Shown here: positions 1 through 6,230 of the stretch, piece after piece | Layout of the letters: each line of letters begins with the position of its first letter | How positions within the stretch are numbered: the first letter of the stretch is position 1 | NCBI GenBank assembly: GCA_016179165.1 | Contig: JACORX010000198.1 | Span: 1 to 14,930, forward strand | Source of the DNA: Candidatus Rokuibacteriota bacterium | Lineage (GTDB): Bacteria; Methylomirabilota; Methylomirabilia; Rokubacteriales; CSP1-6 | DNA length: 14,930 nucleotides | Reading direction: 5' to 3' | Made by a program: the position numbers and the translations under genes | The notes under the pieces: model-generated | Databases searched by the model: none | What the model saw: only the letters and a program-made list of their open reading frames with translations | Told to the model about the DNA's origin: nothing

Positions 1-69
1 GAGTACGGGGGCCATTTCCTGGGACCCGCACGGGGGGACTGCCGACGGGGGGAGTACGGGGGCCATTTC
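1..69. repeat. Two exact 18-bp direct repeats upstream of ruvA
   Basis: The 18-mer GAGTACGGGGGCCATTTC occurs exactly at 1-18 and again at 52-69, 51 bp apart. The first copy touches the window edge, so the repeat may be longer or have more copies upstream. No coding sequence is recognisable in 1-86. The second copy supplies the left arm of the hairpin at 56-80. The block resembles the other G/C-rich intergenic segments of this window, sharing the word CCGACGGGGGG. Confidence 0.8.
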
Positions 70-80
70 GAGGCCCCCGT
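56..80 (+). other. Perfect hairpin directly in front of ruvA
   Basis: ACGGGGGCC (56-64) and GGCCCCCGT (72-80) form a perfect 9-bp stem with a 7-nt loop, ending six bases before the ruvA ATG. It has no T-run after it, so it is not a canonical intrinsic terminator. Its closeness to the start codon, and the absence of a purine-rich Shine-Dalgarno between hairpin and ATG, suggest that it either ends upstream transcripts or limits ruvA initiation. Function is inferred only. Confidence 0.5.
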
Positions 81-86
81 TACCAA

Positions 87-755
87 ATGATCGCGCTGAT
101 TCGCGGGAGATTGCGGCGCAAGCACGAGGATCGCGTCGTGATCGAGGCCGCCGGGGTGGGCTACGAGGTGGTGTTGCCGCCGGTGGGCCAGCGCGCCCTC
201 GTGGACGCGATGGCGAGCGACGGCGATGGAGCAGCGGAGGTGACGCTCGAGATCCACTACCACGCGACGCAGAACCAGCCCTCGCCGGTGCTGATCGGCT
301 TCCTTTCGGGGCTCGACAAGGAGTTCTTCGAGAAGCTCATCACGGTCAAGGACGTGGGGCCTCTCGTGGCCGCCCGGTCGCTGGCCGCTCCCGTCGCCGA
401 GATCGCCGCCGCCATCGCGCGCCAGGACGAGGCGTACCTGAGGCGGCTGCCGGGCATCGGACCCCAGAAGGCCAAGAATATCGTGGCGCAGCTGTCCTCG
501 AAGGTCGCGAAGTTCGCCCTCGCCCAGCCGGGCGCACCCCCAGGAGCTCCCACGGGCGGCAGGGCCGCCGGTTCTGTGCCGACCGGCATGGACGAGGACG
601 GGCTGCGCGGCGCCGTCTTCGAGATCCTGACCAAGCAGCTCGGCCACCGGCCCAGCGAGGCCGCCCAGCTGATCTCGACGGCCCTCGGCCGCAACCCGCG
701 CATCACCACGCCCGAAGAGCTCTTCGACGAGATCTACCGCGGAGCCAAGCCGTGA
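87..755 (+). CDS. ruvA: Holliday junction branch migration protein RuvA
   Basis: RuvA binds four-way DNA junctions as a tetramer and loads the RuvB motor during recombinational repair. The 222-aa product has the family layout. An N-terminal OB-fold domain opens with MIALIRGRL and contains GVGYEV (residues 23-28). Two helix-hairpin-helix motifs follow, around 87-100 (VKDVG) and 120-133 (LPGIGPQKAKNI). A flexible Gly/Pro/Ala linker (about 147-168) leads to the C-terminal RuvB-contacting domain (about 170-220). The first HhH is atypical: it reads VKDVGPLVAAR where many RuvA proteins have a VGPK(T/I)A-type sequence. It is slightly longer than the usual ~200 aa because of the linker. The ATG lies six bases after a hairpin and has no clear Shine-Dalgarno. 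The stop overlaps the ruvB GTG, so the two are probably translationally coupled. ruvC, often upstream, is not in the window. Confidence 0.95.
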   Translation: MIALIRGRLRRKHEDRVVIEAAGVGYEVVLPPVGQRALVDAMASDGDGAAEVTLEIHYHATQNQPSPVLIGFLSGLDKEFFEKLITVKDVGPLVAARSLAAPVAEIAAAIARQDEAYLRRLPGIGPQKAKNIVAQLSSKVAKFALAQPGAPPGAPTGGRAAGSVPTGMDEDGLRGAVFEILTKQLGHRPSEAAQLISTALGRNPRITTPEELFDEIYRGAKP

Positions 756-1786
756 CCGACGAGGCGCGCGTGATGAGCCGCATGGCTCTGCCGGAGGAGA
801 CGCAGATCGAGCGCCAGCTGCGCCCCCAGCGGCTCGACGAGTACGTGGGTCAGCGCGCGACCGTCGAGAGCCTGCGGGTCTCGGTGGAGGCGGCGCGCCA
901 GCGCGGCGAGCCGCTCGACCACGTGCTGCTCTCGGGGCCGCCCGGCCTCGGCAAGACGACGCTCGCGACCATTCTGGCCAACGAGATGGGCGCCGTCATG
1001 GTCACCACGGCGGGGCCGTCGCTCGAGCGCGGCGGCGACCTCATGGGCATCCTGACCAATATCAACGAGCGCGACGTCCTCTTCTTGGACGAGATCCACC
1101 GGCTGCCGCGGGTGGTTGAGGAGCTGCTCTACCCGGCCATGGAGGACTTCACGGTCAACTTCATCATGGACAAGGGCCTCAACGCCCGCACCATGCGCAT
1201 CCCGCTCCGCCCCTTCACCATGGTGGGCGCGACCACGCGGCCGGGGATGCTCTCCTCGCCGCTCCGCGAGCGCTTCGGCATCTTCCACCACCTCGACTTC
1301 TACTCGCTGGAAGATCTCCAGACGATCGTCACCCGCTCGGCCTCCATCCTGGGCGCCAACGTCGAGCCCGAGGGCGCCGCGGCCATCGCGAAGCGCTCGC
1401 GCGGGACGCCGCGCATCGCCAACCGGCTTCTGCGCCGGGTGCGAGACTACGTCCAGGTCAAGGGCAGCGGCGTGGTGACGGCCGCGGGGGCCGTCGACGC
1501 GCTCGACCGCGAGGGTGTCGACTCGGCCGGCCTCGACAGGCTCGACCGTCGCTTCCTCGGCGCCATCATCGAGCAGTACGGTGGCGGCCCCGTCGGGCTC
1601 GAGGCCATCGCGGCGACCATCAATGACGAGGCCGAGACCTTGGCCGAAGTGGTCGAGCCCTTCCTGCTCAAGATCGGCTTCCTCATCCGTACACCCACCG
1701 GCCGCAAGGCGACGCCCCCGGCCTATGTCCATCTCGGGATCAGCGCCCCCACCGTGCCGGGCGGCCAGGCGCAGCTGCCGCTCTAG
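752..1786 (+). CDS. ruvB: Holliday junction branch migration ATPase RuvB
   Basis: RuvB is the hexameric AAA+ motor that pumps DNA through RuvA-bound junctions. The 344-aa protein is full length. Visible motifs are the start of the conserved core (ALPEETQIERQLRPQRLDEY, from residue 12), Walker A GPPGLGKT (62-69), Walker B LFLDEIHR (110-117), sensor 1 GATTRPG (159-165) and the arginine-finger segment LRERFG (171-176). A winged-helix DNA-binding domain fills the last ~80 residues. The GTG start at 752 overlaps the ruvA TGA by four bases and has GGAG at 741-744. ATGs at codons 8 and 11 are possible alternatives because conservation begins only near residue 12. It is followed 11 bp later by the DUF2905 gene. 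Confidence 0.96.
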   Translation: MTDEARVMSRMALPEETQIERQLRPQRLDEYVGQRATVESLRVSVEAARQRGEPLDHVLLSGPPGLGKTTLATILANEMGAVMVTTAGPSLERGGDLMGILTNINERDVLFLDEIHRLPRVVEELLYPAMEDFTVNFIMDKGLNARTMRIPLRPFTMVGATTRPGMLSSPLRERFGIFHHLDFYSLEDLQTIVTRSASILGANVEPEGAAAIAKRSRGTPRIANRLLRRVRDYVQVKGSGVVTAAGAVDALDREGVDSAGLDRLDRRFLGAIIEQYGGGPVGLEAIAATINDEAETLAEVVEPFLLKIGFLIRTPTGRKATPPAYVHLGISAPTVPGGQAQLPL

Positions 1787-1797
1787 CGCGTGCCGCC

Positions 1798-2025
1798 GTG
1801 GCCGATCTGGGGAAAATCCTTCTGGGTTTAGGGCTCGTGATGGTAGTTCTGGGTGGAATCTTGCTGTTGGCGGGTAACTCCGCCGGAAAGGTGCCATGGC
1901 TCGGACGGCTACCGGGCGACATCTCCATCGAGCGAGAGAACTGGCGGTTCTACTTCCCGCTCGGTACCTCCATCCTTCTCTCCGTCGTGCTGTCGTTGCT
2001 CCTCTGGCTCTTCTCCCGGCGCTAG
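1798..2025 (+). CDS. DUF2905 family small membrane protein
   Basis: This 75-aa protein has two hydrophobic segments (about 6-25 and 55-72) flanking a short loop with the family signature GRLPGDISIERENWRFYFPL (residues 36-55). That signature matches the DUF2905 family as I know it. Its biochemical role is unknown; a hairpin-like inner-membrane topology is inferred. The GTG at 1798 is the plausible start, 11 bp after ruvB; no strong Shine-Dalgarno is visible. The last ~130 bp also encode, in another frame, the N-terminus of the SpoIID-like protein, so translation of the two may be linked. A DUF2905 gene next to ruvB is a familiar arrangement in several phyla, but the function is not explained by that. 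Confidence 0.85.
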   Translation: MADLGKILLGLGLVMVVLGGILLLAGNSAGKVPWLGRLPGDISIERENWRFYFPLGTSILLSVVLSLLLWLFSRR

Positions 2026-3131
2026 CCTTCGCAGTCGTCTTGGCCCTTCCCGCTCCGGCTCATGCCGCGGGCGACATCCGCGTGGGGCTAGGCGAGGGAC
2101 TGGCGGCCGTCGAGCTGAGCGGCGGGTCGATGCTCGTCCAGGATCTCAACGGGCGCGGCATGGCCGAAGACCCGGTCACGTCGCTCCGGGTTCTGCGCAG
2201 CGACGGCGCCGTCGAATGGCGCGGCCGGCGCGTGGCGAGGATACGCGTCGTGCCGGCAAGAGCCGCCCCGCTGCGCTTCCAGCAGCGCCTGTACCCCGGG
2301 GTCATCGAGGTCGTGGGCGCGCCCGAGGGGCTGATCGTGGTCAACGAGCTGCCCATGGAAGAGTACCTGGTCGGCGCGGTCAAGGCGGAGGCGGGCGACA
2401 AGATGCCCATCGAGATGCTCAAGGCTCAGGCGATCGTTGCCCGCACCTACGCGGCCTACCATCGCCGCCTCAACGCGGCCAAGCCGTACCACATCGTCGC
2501 CGGCACGGCGAACCAGCAGTACGCCGGCCGGGTCAACGCCGACTCGCCCGCGTGGACCGCGGTTCTCGACACGGAAGGGCAGGTGCTGCTCTGGGAAGGC
2601 GACCTCTTCCCTGCCTTCTACCACTCGGACAGCGGCGGCCACACGGAGGACCCGCGCGTGGTGTTCGCGGCGGCCAATATGCCGGCGCTCCAGCCGGTCC
2701 GCGTGGAGTTTCCCTCGCGCTCGCCGCATCACGCCTGGAGCCGCGACGTGGTGCTCGGGGACCTCGCGGCCGCGCTCAAGCGGGGCGGCGTCTCGGTGGG
2801 CAGCATCACAGGCCTGCGGGTTTTGGAGCGGAGCGTCTCGCTCCGCGTCTCGCGCATCTCCGTCCTGGGCACGCACGGGTCGGCGACCCTGCGCGGAAAC
2901 GAGTTCAGGCGTCTCGTGGGTTACGACACGCTCAAGAGCACGCTCTTCGCAGTTTCGGTCGACGAGAGCTACGCCCGCTTCGCGGGCCGCGGCTACGGGC
3001 ACGGCGTCGGCCTCGACCAGTGGAGCGCGAAGACGATGGCCGACCAGGGCTACACGGCGCGCCAGATCGTTCAGTACTACTATCCGGGCGCCACGCTGTC
3101 CTCGCTGACCGGCATCTCGTCGCTGAAGTAG
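1896..3131 (+). CDS. SpoIID/LytB-domain exported peptidoglycan enzyme
   Basis: SpoIID-family proteins are lytic transglycosylases that cut denuded glycan strands; in Bacillus they act in spore engulfment, while relatives in non-sporulating bacteria serve septal or wall remodelling. Counting from ATG 1896 (411 aa), an Arg-rich N-region is followed by a hydrophobic core and an AHA/AGD signal-peptidase site near residue 57. The catalytic-domain motifs are NELPMEEYLVGAVKAE (150-165), KAQAIVARTYA (176-186), YHSDSGGHTE (242-251) and FAGRGYGHGVGLDQW (362-376). The start is uncertain: 1896 lies about 130 bp inside the DUF2905 gene, but it is the only in-frame ATG that gives a positively charged signal peptide, whereas the TTG at 2040 would remove most of it. 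Together with csaA downstream it appears to belong to the ruvAB transcription unit. Nothing here implies sporulation. Confidence 0.88.
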   Translation: MARTATGRHLHRARELAVLLPARYLHPSLRRAVVAPLALLPALAFAVVLALPAPAHAAGDIRVGLGEGLAAVELSGGSMLVQDLNGRGMAEDPVTSLRVLRSDGAVEWRGRRVARIRVVPARAAPLRFQQRLYPGVIEVVGAPEGLIVVNELPMEEYLVGAVKAEAGDKMPIEMLKAQAIVARTYAAYHRRLNAAKPYHIVAGTANQQYAGRVNADSPAWTAVLDTEGQVLLWEGDLFPAFYHSDSGGHTEDPRVVFAAANMPALQPVRVEFPSRSPHHAWSRDVVLGDLAAALKRGGVSVGSITGLRVLERSVSLRVSRISVLGTHGSATLRGNEFRRLVGYDTLKSTLFAVSVDESYARFAGRGYGHGVGLDQWSAKTMADQGYTARQIVQYYYPGATLSSLTGISSLK

Positions 3132-3151
3132 TCCCGCCGGCAGAGCGTCCC

Positions 3152-3484
3152 ATGGCGATCGCGTGGGCCGATTTCGAGCGGGTGGACATGCGCGTGGGCG
3201 TCGTCGTCGATGCCCAGCCCTTTCCCGAAGCCAAGCGGCCCGCCCTCAAGCTCTGGATCGATTTCGGCCCGCTGGGCGTGAAGCGATCGAGCGCCCAGGT
3301 CACGGAGCGCTACGAGCCCGCCGAGCTCGTGGGCCGGCGCGTGATCGCCGTGGTCAACTTCCCGCCCAAGCAGATCGGGCCGTTCGTCTCCGAGGTGCTC
3401 GTGCTCGGCGCCTACGACGAGCAGGGCCACGTGATCCTGCTGCGACCGGATTTCGACGTTTCTCCCGGCTCGAAGATCGGGTAG
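3152..3484 (+). CDS. csaA: CsaA-like tRNA-binding domain protein
   Basis: This 110-aa protein is essentially one EMAP/Trbp111-type OB-fold domain. It follows the CsaA pattern closely: WADFERVDMRVG (5-16), LKLWIDFGPLGVKRSSAQ (32-49) and VVNFPPKQIGPFVSEVLVLG (67-86). Members of this family are small homodimers that bind tRNA or act as export-linked chaperones (CsaA of Bacillus). Which role applies here cannot be told from sequence. The ATG is 20 bp after spoIID and has only a weak GAG upstream. Its stop codon lies inside the stem of the first of a series of hairpins. Proximity to secDF a few genes on is compatible with a CsaA-style export role, but they are separated by a likely terminator. Confidence 0.88.
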   Translation: MAIAWADFERVDMRVGVVVDAQPFPEAKRPALKLWIDFGPLGVKRSSAQVTERYEPAELVGRRVIAVVNFPPKQIGPFVSEVLVLGAYDEQGHVILLRPDFDVSPGSKIG

Positions 3485-3499
3485 CTCTGCTTGCTACCC
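3479..3499 (+). other. Hairpin over the csaA stop codon, exclusive with the next hairpin
   Basis: GGGTAGC (3479-3485) and GCTACCC (3493-3499) form a perfect 7-bp stem with a 7-nt loop that includes the csaA TAG. Bases 3496-3499 are also the first arm of the larger hairpin at 3496-3522, so only one of the two can form at a time. A ribosome terminating on csaA would cover the first arm, which would favour the larger hairpin (inference). Confidence 0.5.
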
Positions 3500-3522
3500 C
3501 CGGCCGACGGGGGGCCGGGGGT
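3496..3522 (+). terminator. Strong G/C hairpin after csaA, probable terminator
   Basis: ACCCCCGGCC (3496-3505) pairs perfectly with GGCCGGGGGT (3513-3522) across a 7-nt loop. It begins 12 bases after the csaA stop. There is no T-tract, so this would be a U-less or Rho-assisted terminator. Its position at the end of the ruvAB-csaA gene run supports a termination role. Confidence 0.55.
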
Positions 3523-3574
3523 GCCGATCCACCCAGCCCTCGCCTCGCGACAGGGCCGCTCAGCTCGAAGCGCG

Positions 3575-3652
3575 ACCCCCAACTGCACGGGGGTTCGGGG
3601 GCATCCCCCGGTCCCCCGTCGGCCTATGCGTGAACTACCACCCCCAGTTCAC
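3575..3652 (+). other. Cluster of three more perfect hairpins before queA
   Basis: Three perfect inverted repeats follow one another: ACCCCC (3575-3580) with GGGGGT (3589-3594); CGGGGG (3596-3601) with CCCCCG (3605-3610, tight 3-nt loop); and GTGAACT (3630-3636) with AGTTCAC (3646-3652) around a C-rich 9-nt loop. On the - strand the segment 3612-3622 carries the same CCGACGGGGG word seen in two other intergenic places. No ORF with codon-like structure is evident in 3485-3694. Regulatory, repeat-element or structural roles are all possible. Confidence 0.5.
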
Positions 3653-3677
3653 TGGCTGGCCCTGTTGTGTCGCTGAC

Positions 3678-3686
3678 TGTTAGACT
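3678..3686 (+). promoter_or_regulatory. Possible extended -10 promoter for queA
   Basis: TGTTAGACT fits the extended -10 form TGnTAnnnT and lies nine bases before the queA ATG. No -35 match stands at the usual spacing. Transcription would start about two bases before the ATG, and no Shine-Dalgarno is present, so a nearly leaderless queA mRNA is suggested. The motif is short and could be chance. Confidence 0.35.
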
Positions 3687-3694
3687 CGCAGATC

Positions 3695-4732
3695 ATGGAC
3701 GTGTCGCTGTTTGACTATGAGCTGCCGGTGGAGAGGATCGCGCAGGAGCCCGCGGAGCCGCGGGATGCCTCGCGGCTGCTCGTGCTGGATCGGGCGCGGG
3801 GGGCGCGGGAGGACGTGCGCTTCTCGGATCTGCCGCGCTGGCTCAGGGAAGGGGACTGCCTCGTCGTCAATGAGAGCCGCGTGATCCCGGCGCGCTTCCT
3901 CGGCGCCCTCGAGAGAGACGGCCGGCCGGTGGAGATCCTGATGCTCCGCCCGCTCGACGGCGGCCGCTGGGAGGCCCTGGTGCGCCCGGGGAAGCGCTGC
4001 GGCCTCGGCGCCCAGGTGACGCTGGCGGGCGGCGCGGCGCGCGCCACGGTGATCGAGCGCCGCGCCTTGGGAGCGCGGGTGGTCGAGATCGAGGCACCGT
4101 GGCCCGTTGACGAGCTGATCGAACGCCACGGCCTGCCGCCGCTGCCGCCCTATATCGAGCGTCACGATGCGCCCCGGCTCGAGGACTGGGAGCGCTACCA
4201 GACGGTCTACGCGACCGCGAAGGGCTCGGTCGCGGCGCCCACTGCCGGGCTGCACTTCACCCAGGCGCTGCTCGATCGCCTGGGCGCGGCGGGTGTCGAG
4301 GTCCATCGCGTGACCCTCCATGTGGGAGCCGGAACCTTCCGGCCGATCCGCGCGGCGGCGGTTGAGGAGCATCGGCTCGAGCCGGAGGCGGCGGAGATCC
4401 CGGCAGCGACGGCCGACGCCGTCAATCGCGGGCGCGCCGAGGGCCGCCGGATCATAGCGGTGGGCACCACCACCACGCGCACCCTCGAGTGGGCTGCCGA
4501 CGAAGGCGGCCGGGTCCGCACCCGCTGTGGCGGTGCCGATCTCTTCATATACCCCGGCTATCGCTTCCGTGTCGTCGACGCCCTCGTCACCAACTTCCAC
4601 CTTCCGCGCTCGACCCTCCTGCTTCTCGTCGCCGCCTTCGCCGGACGCGATCGGGTGCTCGACGCCTACCGCCACGCCGTCGCCCTCGGCTACCGCTTCT
4701 ATTCCTACGGCGACGCCATGCTGATCCTGTGA
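3695..4732 (+). CDS. queA: S-adenosylmethionine:tRNA ribosyltransferase-isomerase QueA
   Basis: QueA transfers and isomerises the ribosyl part of SAM onto preQ1 at tRNA position 34, giving epoxyqueuosine, the step after Tgt in queuosine synthesis. The 345-aa length is typical. Family signatures are visible in order: FDYELPVERIAQEP (6-19), LVVNESRVIPARF (56-68), PPYI (151-154), YQTVYA (168-173), GSVAAPTAGLHFT (177-189), LHVGAGTF (208-215), TNFHLPRSTLLLLV (299-312) and YRFYSYGDAMLIL (333-345). The ATG at 3695 starts exactly where conservation starts. It has no Shine-Dalgarno but sits just after a possible -10 element. The stop overlaps the tgt GTG by four bases, pairing the two consecutive enzymes of the pathway. 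Confidence 0.96.
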   Translation: MDVSLFDYELPVERIAQEPAEPRDASRLLVLDRARGAREDVRFSDLPRWLREGDCLVVNESRVIPARFLGALERDGRPVEILMLRPLDGGRWEALVRPGKRCGLGAQVTLAGGAARATVIERRALGARVVEIEAPWPVDELIERHGLPPLPPYIERHDAPRLEDWERYQTVYATAKGSVAAPTAGLHFTQALLDRLGAAGVEVHRVTLHVGAGTFRPIRAAAVEEHRLEPEAAEIPAATADAVNRGRAEGRRIIAVGTTTTRTLEWAADEGGRVRTRCGGADLFIYPGYRFRVVDALVTNFHLPRSTLLLLVAAFAGRDRVLDAYRHAVALGYRFYSYGDAMLIL

Positions 4733-5889
4733 CGGCGCCGGTCCGCTTCGAGCTGCTCAGGCAGGACGGCGCCGCGCGGGCCGGGCGGCTCACGACGCCC
4801 CACGGCGCGGTGGAGACGCCGGCCTTCATGCCGGTCGCGACGCAGGGCACGGTGAAGAGCCTGAGCCCGGCCGACCTGCGCGCCGCGGGCGCCCAGATCG
4901 TGTTGGCCAACACCTACCACCTCTCCCTGCGTCCCGGCCATGAGCTGGTGCGCGAGATGGGCGGGCTCCATCGCTTCATGGCCTGGGACGGGCCCATCCT
5001 GACCGACTCCGGCGGCTTCCAGGTCTTCAGCCTCTCGAAGCTCCGCCGGCTCGGGGAGGAGGGTGTCGAGTTCCGCTCGCACATCGACGGCTCGCTGCGG
5101 CTCCTGACGCCGGAGATCTGCGTGGAGATCCAGCACGCCTTGGGCGTGGACATCCTGCACCCGCTCGACGAGTGCTTGCCCCACCCGGCGTCCCTCGGCG
5201 ACACGGAGCGCTCCCTGGCGCTGACGCTCAGGTGGCTCGGCCGCTCCGTGGCGGCTAACGCCACCGTCGGCGGCGGACGCGCGCTCTTCGGCATCGTCCA
5301 GGGCGGCGGGCACGAGGTGCTGCGGCGCCGCGCCGTGGAGGCGACCTGCGCCTACGACCTGCCGGGCTACGCCATTGGGGGCCTGGCGGTAGGCGAGACG
5401 AAATCGCTCCTCTACGACATCACGGAGCTCGTCGCCGGCCTCCTGCCGGCCGGCCGGCCGCGCTACCTGATGGGCGTGGGCAAGCCGCACGATCTGGTCG
5501 AGGCCGTCGCGCGCGGCGTGGATCTCTTCGACTGCGTGCTGCCGACGCGCAACGCCCGCAACGGGCAGGTCTTCACTGCCGACGGGCCGCTGACCATCAC
5601 CCATGCGCGCTTCACCCGGGACCCCGAGCCGCTCGACGCCGCGTGCCCCTGCGAGGCGTGCCAAGGCTTCTCGCGGGCGTACCTCCGGCATCTCTTCCTC
5701 TCGCGCGAGCTCCTCGCGTACCGGCTCCTGTCGCTTCACAACCTGACCTTCTACCTGGGTCTGATGGCGGCGATGCGGGGCGCGGTTGCCGGCGGCGCGT
5801 TCGGGCCATTCCGCTCTCGGTTTCTTGACCGATATGGGGTAGAATCCGTGGGCAGTTCGGACCCCACTTCGACAGAGACGGAGGCCTGA
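4729..5889 (+). CDS. tgt: tRNA-guanine transglycosylase Tgt
   Basis: Tgt exchanges guanine-34 of tRNAs with GUN anticodons for the queuosine precursor preQ1. The GTG at 4729 overlaps the queA stop and gives 386 aa, a normal length; the open frame continues upstream but only as an overlap with queA. Key features are TPAFMPVATQGTVK (30-43), LTDSGGFQVFSL (91-102) with the proposed catalytic D93, FGIVQGG (187-193), and DLFDCVLPTRNARNGQ (265-280), where D268 is the likely nucleophile. The zinc site is C306, C308, C311 and H337. The C-terminal tail after about residue 370 (Ser/Thr/Glu-rich) is not part of the conserved core. Its final codons may carry a promoter and do carry the Shine-Dalgarno for yajC. 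Confidence 0.96.
   Translation: MTAPVRFELLRQDGAARAGRLTTPHGAVETPAFMPVATQGTVKSLSPADLRAAGAQIVLANTYHLSLRPGHELVREMGGLHRFMAWDGPILTDSGGFQVFSLSKLRRLGEEGVEFRSHIDGSLRLLTPEICVEIQHALGVDILHPLDECLPHPASLGDTERSLALTLRWLGRSVAANATVGGGRALFGIVQGGGHEVLRRRAVEATCAYDLPGYAIGGLAVGETKSLLYDITELVAGLLPAGRPRYLMGVGKPHDLVEAVARGVDLFDCVLPTRNARNGQVFTADGPLTITHARFTRDPEPLDAACPCEACQGFSRAYLRHLFLSRELLAYRLLSLHNLTFYLGLMAAMRGAVAGGAFGPFRSRFLDRYGVESVGSSDPTSTETEA
5840..5845 (+). promoter_or_regulatory. Possible -10 element upstream of yajC, inside the end of tgt
   Basis: TAGAAT matches five of six bases of the sigma-70 -10 consensus and falls in the non-conserved tail of tgt, where the DNA becomes less G+C-rich. A TTGACC at 5825-5830 lies only nine bases upstream, too close for a normal -35. 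If used, it would give yajC-secDF a leader of about 43 nt. Confidence 0.3.
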
Positions 5890-5894
5890 GACTC

Positions 5895-6230
5895 ATGGTC
5901 GACTTCGCGTACGCGATGGCGCCGACGCCGGGCGGGCAGGGCAGCAGCTCGATGATGGTGCAGCTCGCGTTCTTCGCGGCGATCTTCGCGATCTTCTACT
6001 TCCTCCTGATCCGGCCGCAGCAGAAGCAGAAGCGCGAGCGCCAGACCATGCTGTCCGCCGTCAAGCCGGGCGACCGCGTGGTGATGTCGAGCGGGCTCCA
6101 CGGCACGGTGGTCAAGCTCTCCGAGCACGGCGTCACCCTCAAGGTCGCCGACCAGGTGCGCCTCGAGTTCGACCGCTCGGCAATCGGGCGCATCGTGCCC
6201 GCCTCGGGCGAGGGCGGCGCCTCCTCCTGA
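5895..6230 (+). CDS. yajC: Preprotein translocase accessory subunit YajC
   Basis: YajC is the small single-pass partner of SecD and SecF in the Sec holotranslocon. The 111-aa product has a periplasmic N-terminus and one transmembrane helix (about 20-40) followed by the hallmark FYFLLIRPQQKQKRERQ (34-50). A cytoplasmic beta-rich domain has the sequence VKPGDRVVMSSGLHGTVV (56-73). GGAGG at 5880-5884 lies 10 bases before the ATG. The gene starts 5 bp after tgt, and its stop TGA shares one base with the secD ATG. Confidence 0.95.
   Translation: MVDFAYAMAPTPGGQGSSSMMVQLAFFAAIFAIFYFLLIRPQQKQKRERQTMLSAVKPGDRVVMSSGLHGTVVKLSEHGVTLKVADQVRLEFDRSAIGRIVPASGEGGASS

Noticed and set aside
1853..3484. A 543-codon frame that could be read as a large fusion ending in a CsaA domain
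   Set aside because: The part before 3152 is an Arg/Gly-rich out-of-frame reading of spoIID; only the last 110 codons look like a real protein and they begin with their own ATG.
3496..3652. The series of G/C inverted repeats as a CRISPR array
   Set aside because: The units differ in sequence and length, there are no regular spacers, and no cas gene is present.
3485..3694. A preQ1 riboswitch in the queA leader
   Set aside because: The region has several hairpins but I could not match the preQ1 aptamer's A-rich tail and pseudoknot pattern. A covariance-model search would be decisive.
4489..4728. Upstream extension of tgt inside queA
   Set aside because: The extension is an Arg/Pro-rich out-of-frame reading of queA; the GTG at 4729 gives the normal Tgt N-terminus.
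5825..5845. TTGACC and TAGAAT as a complete promoter before yajC
   Set aside because: The spacing is only nine bases, far below the usual 16-18; only the -10-like element is kept, with low confidence.
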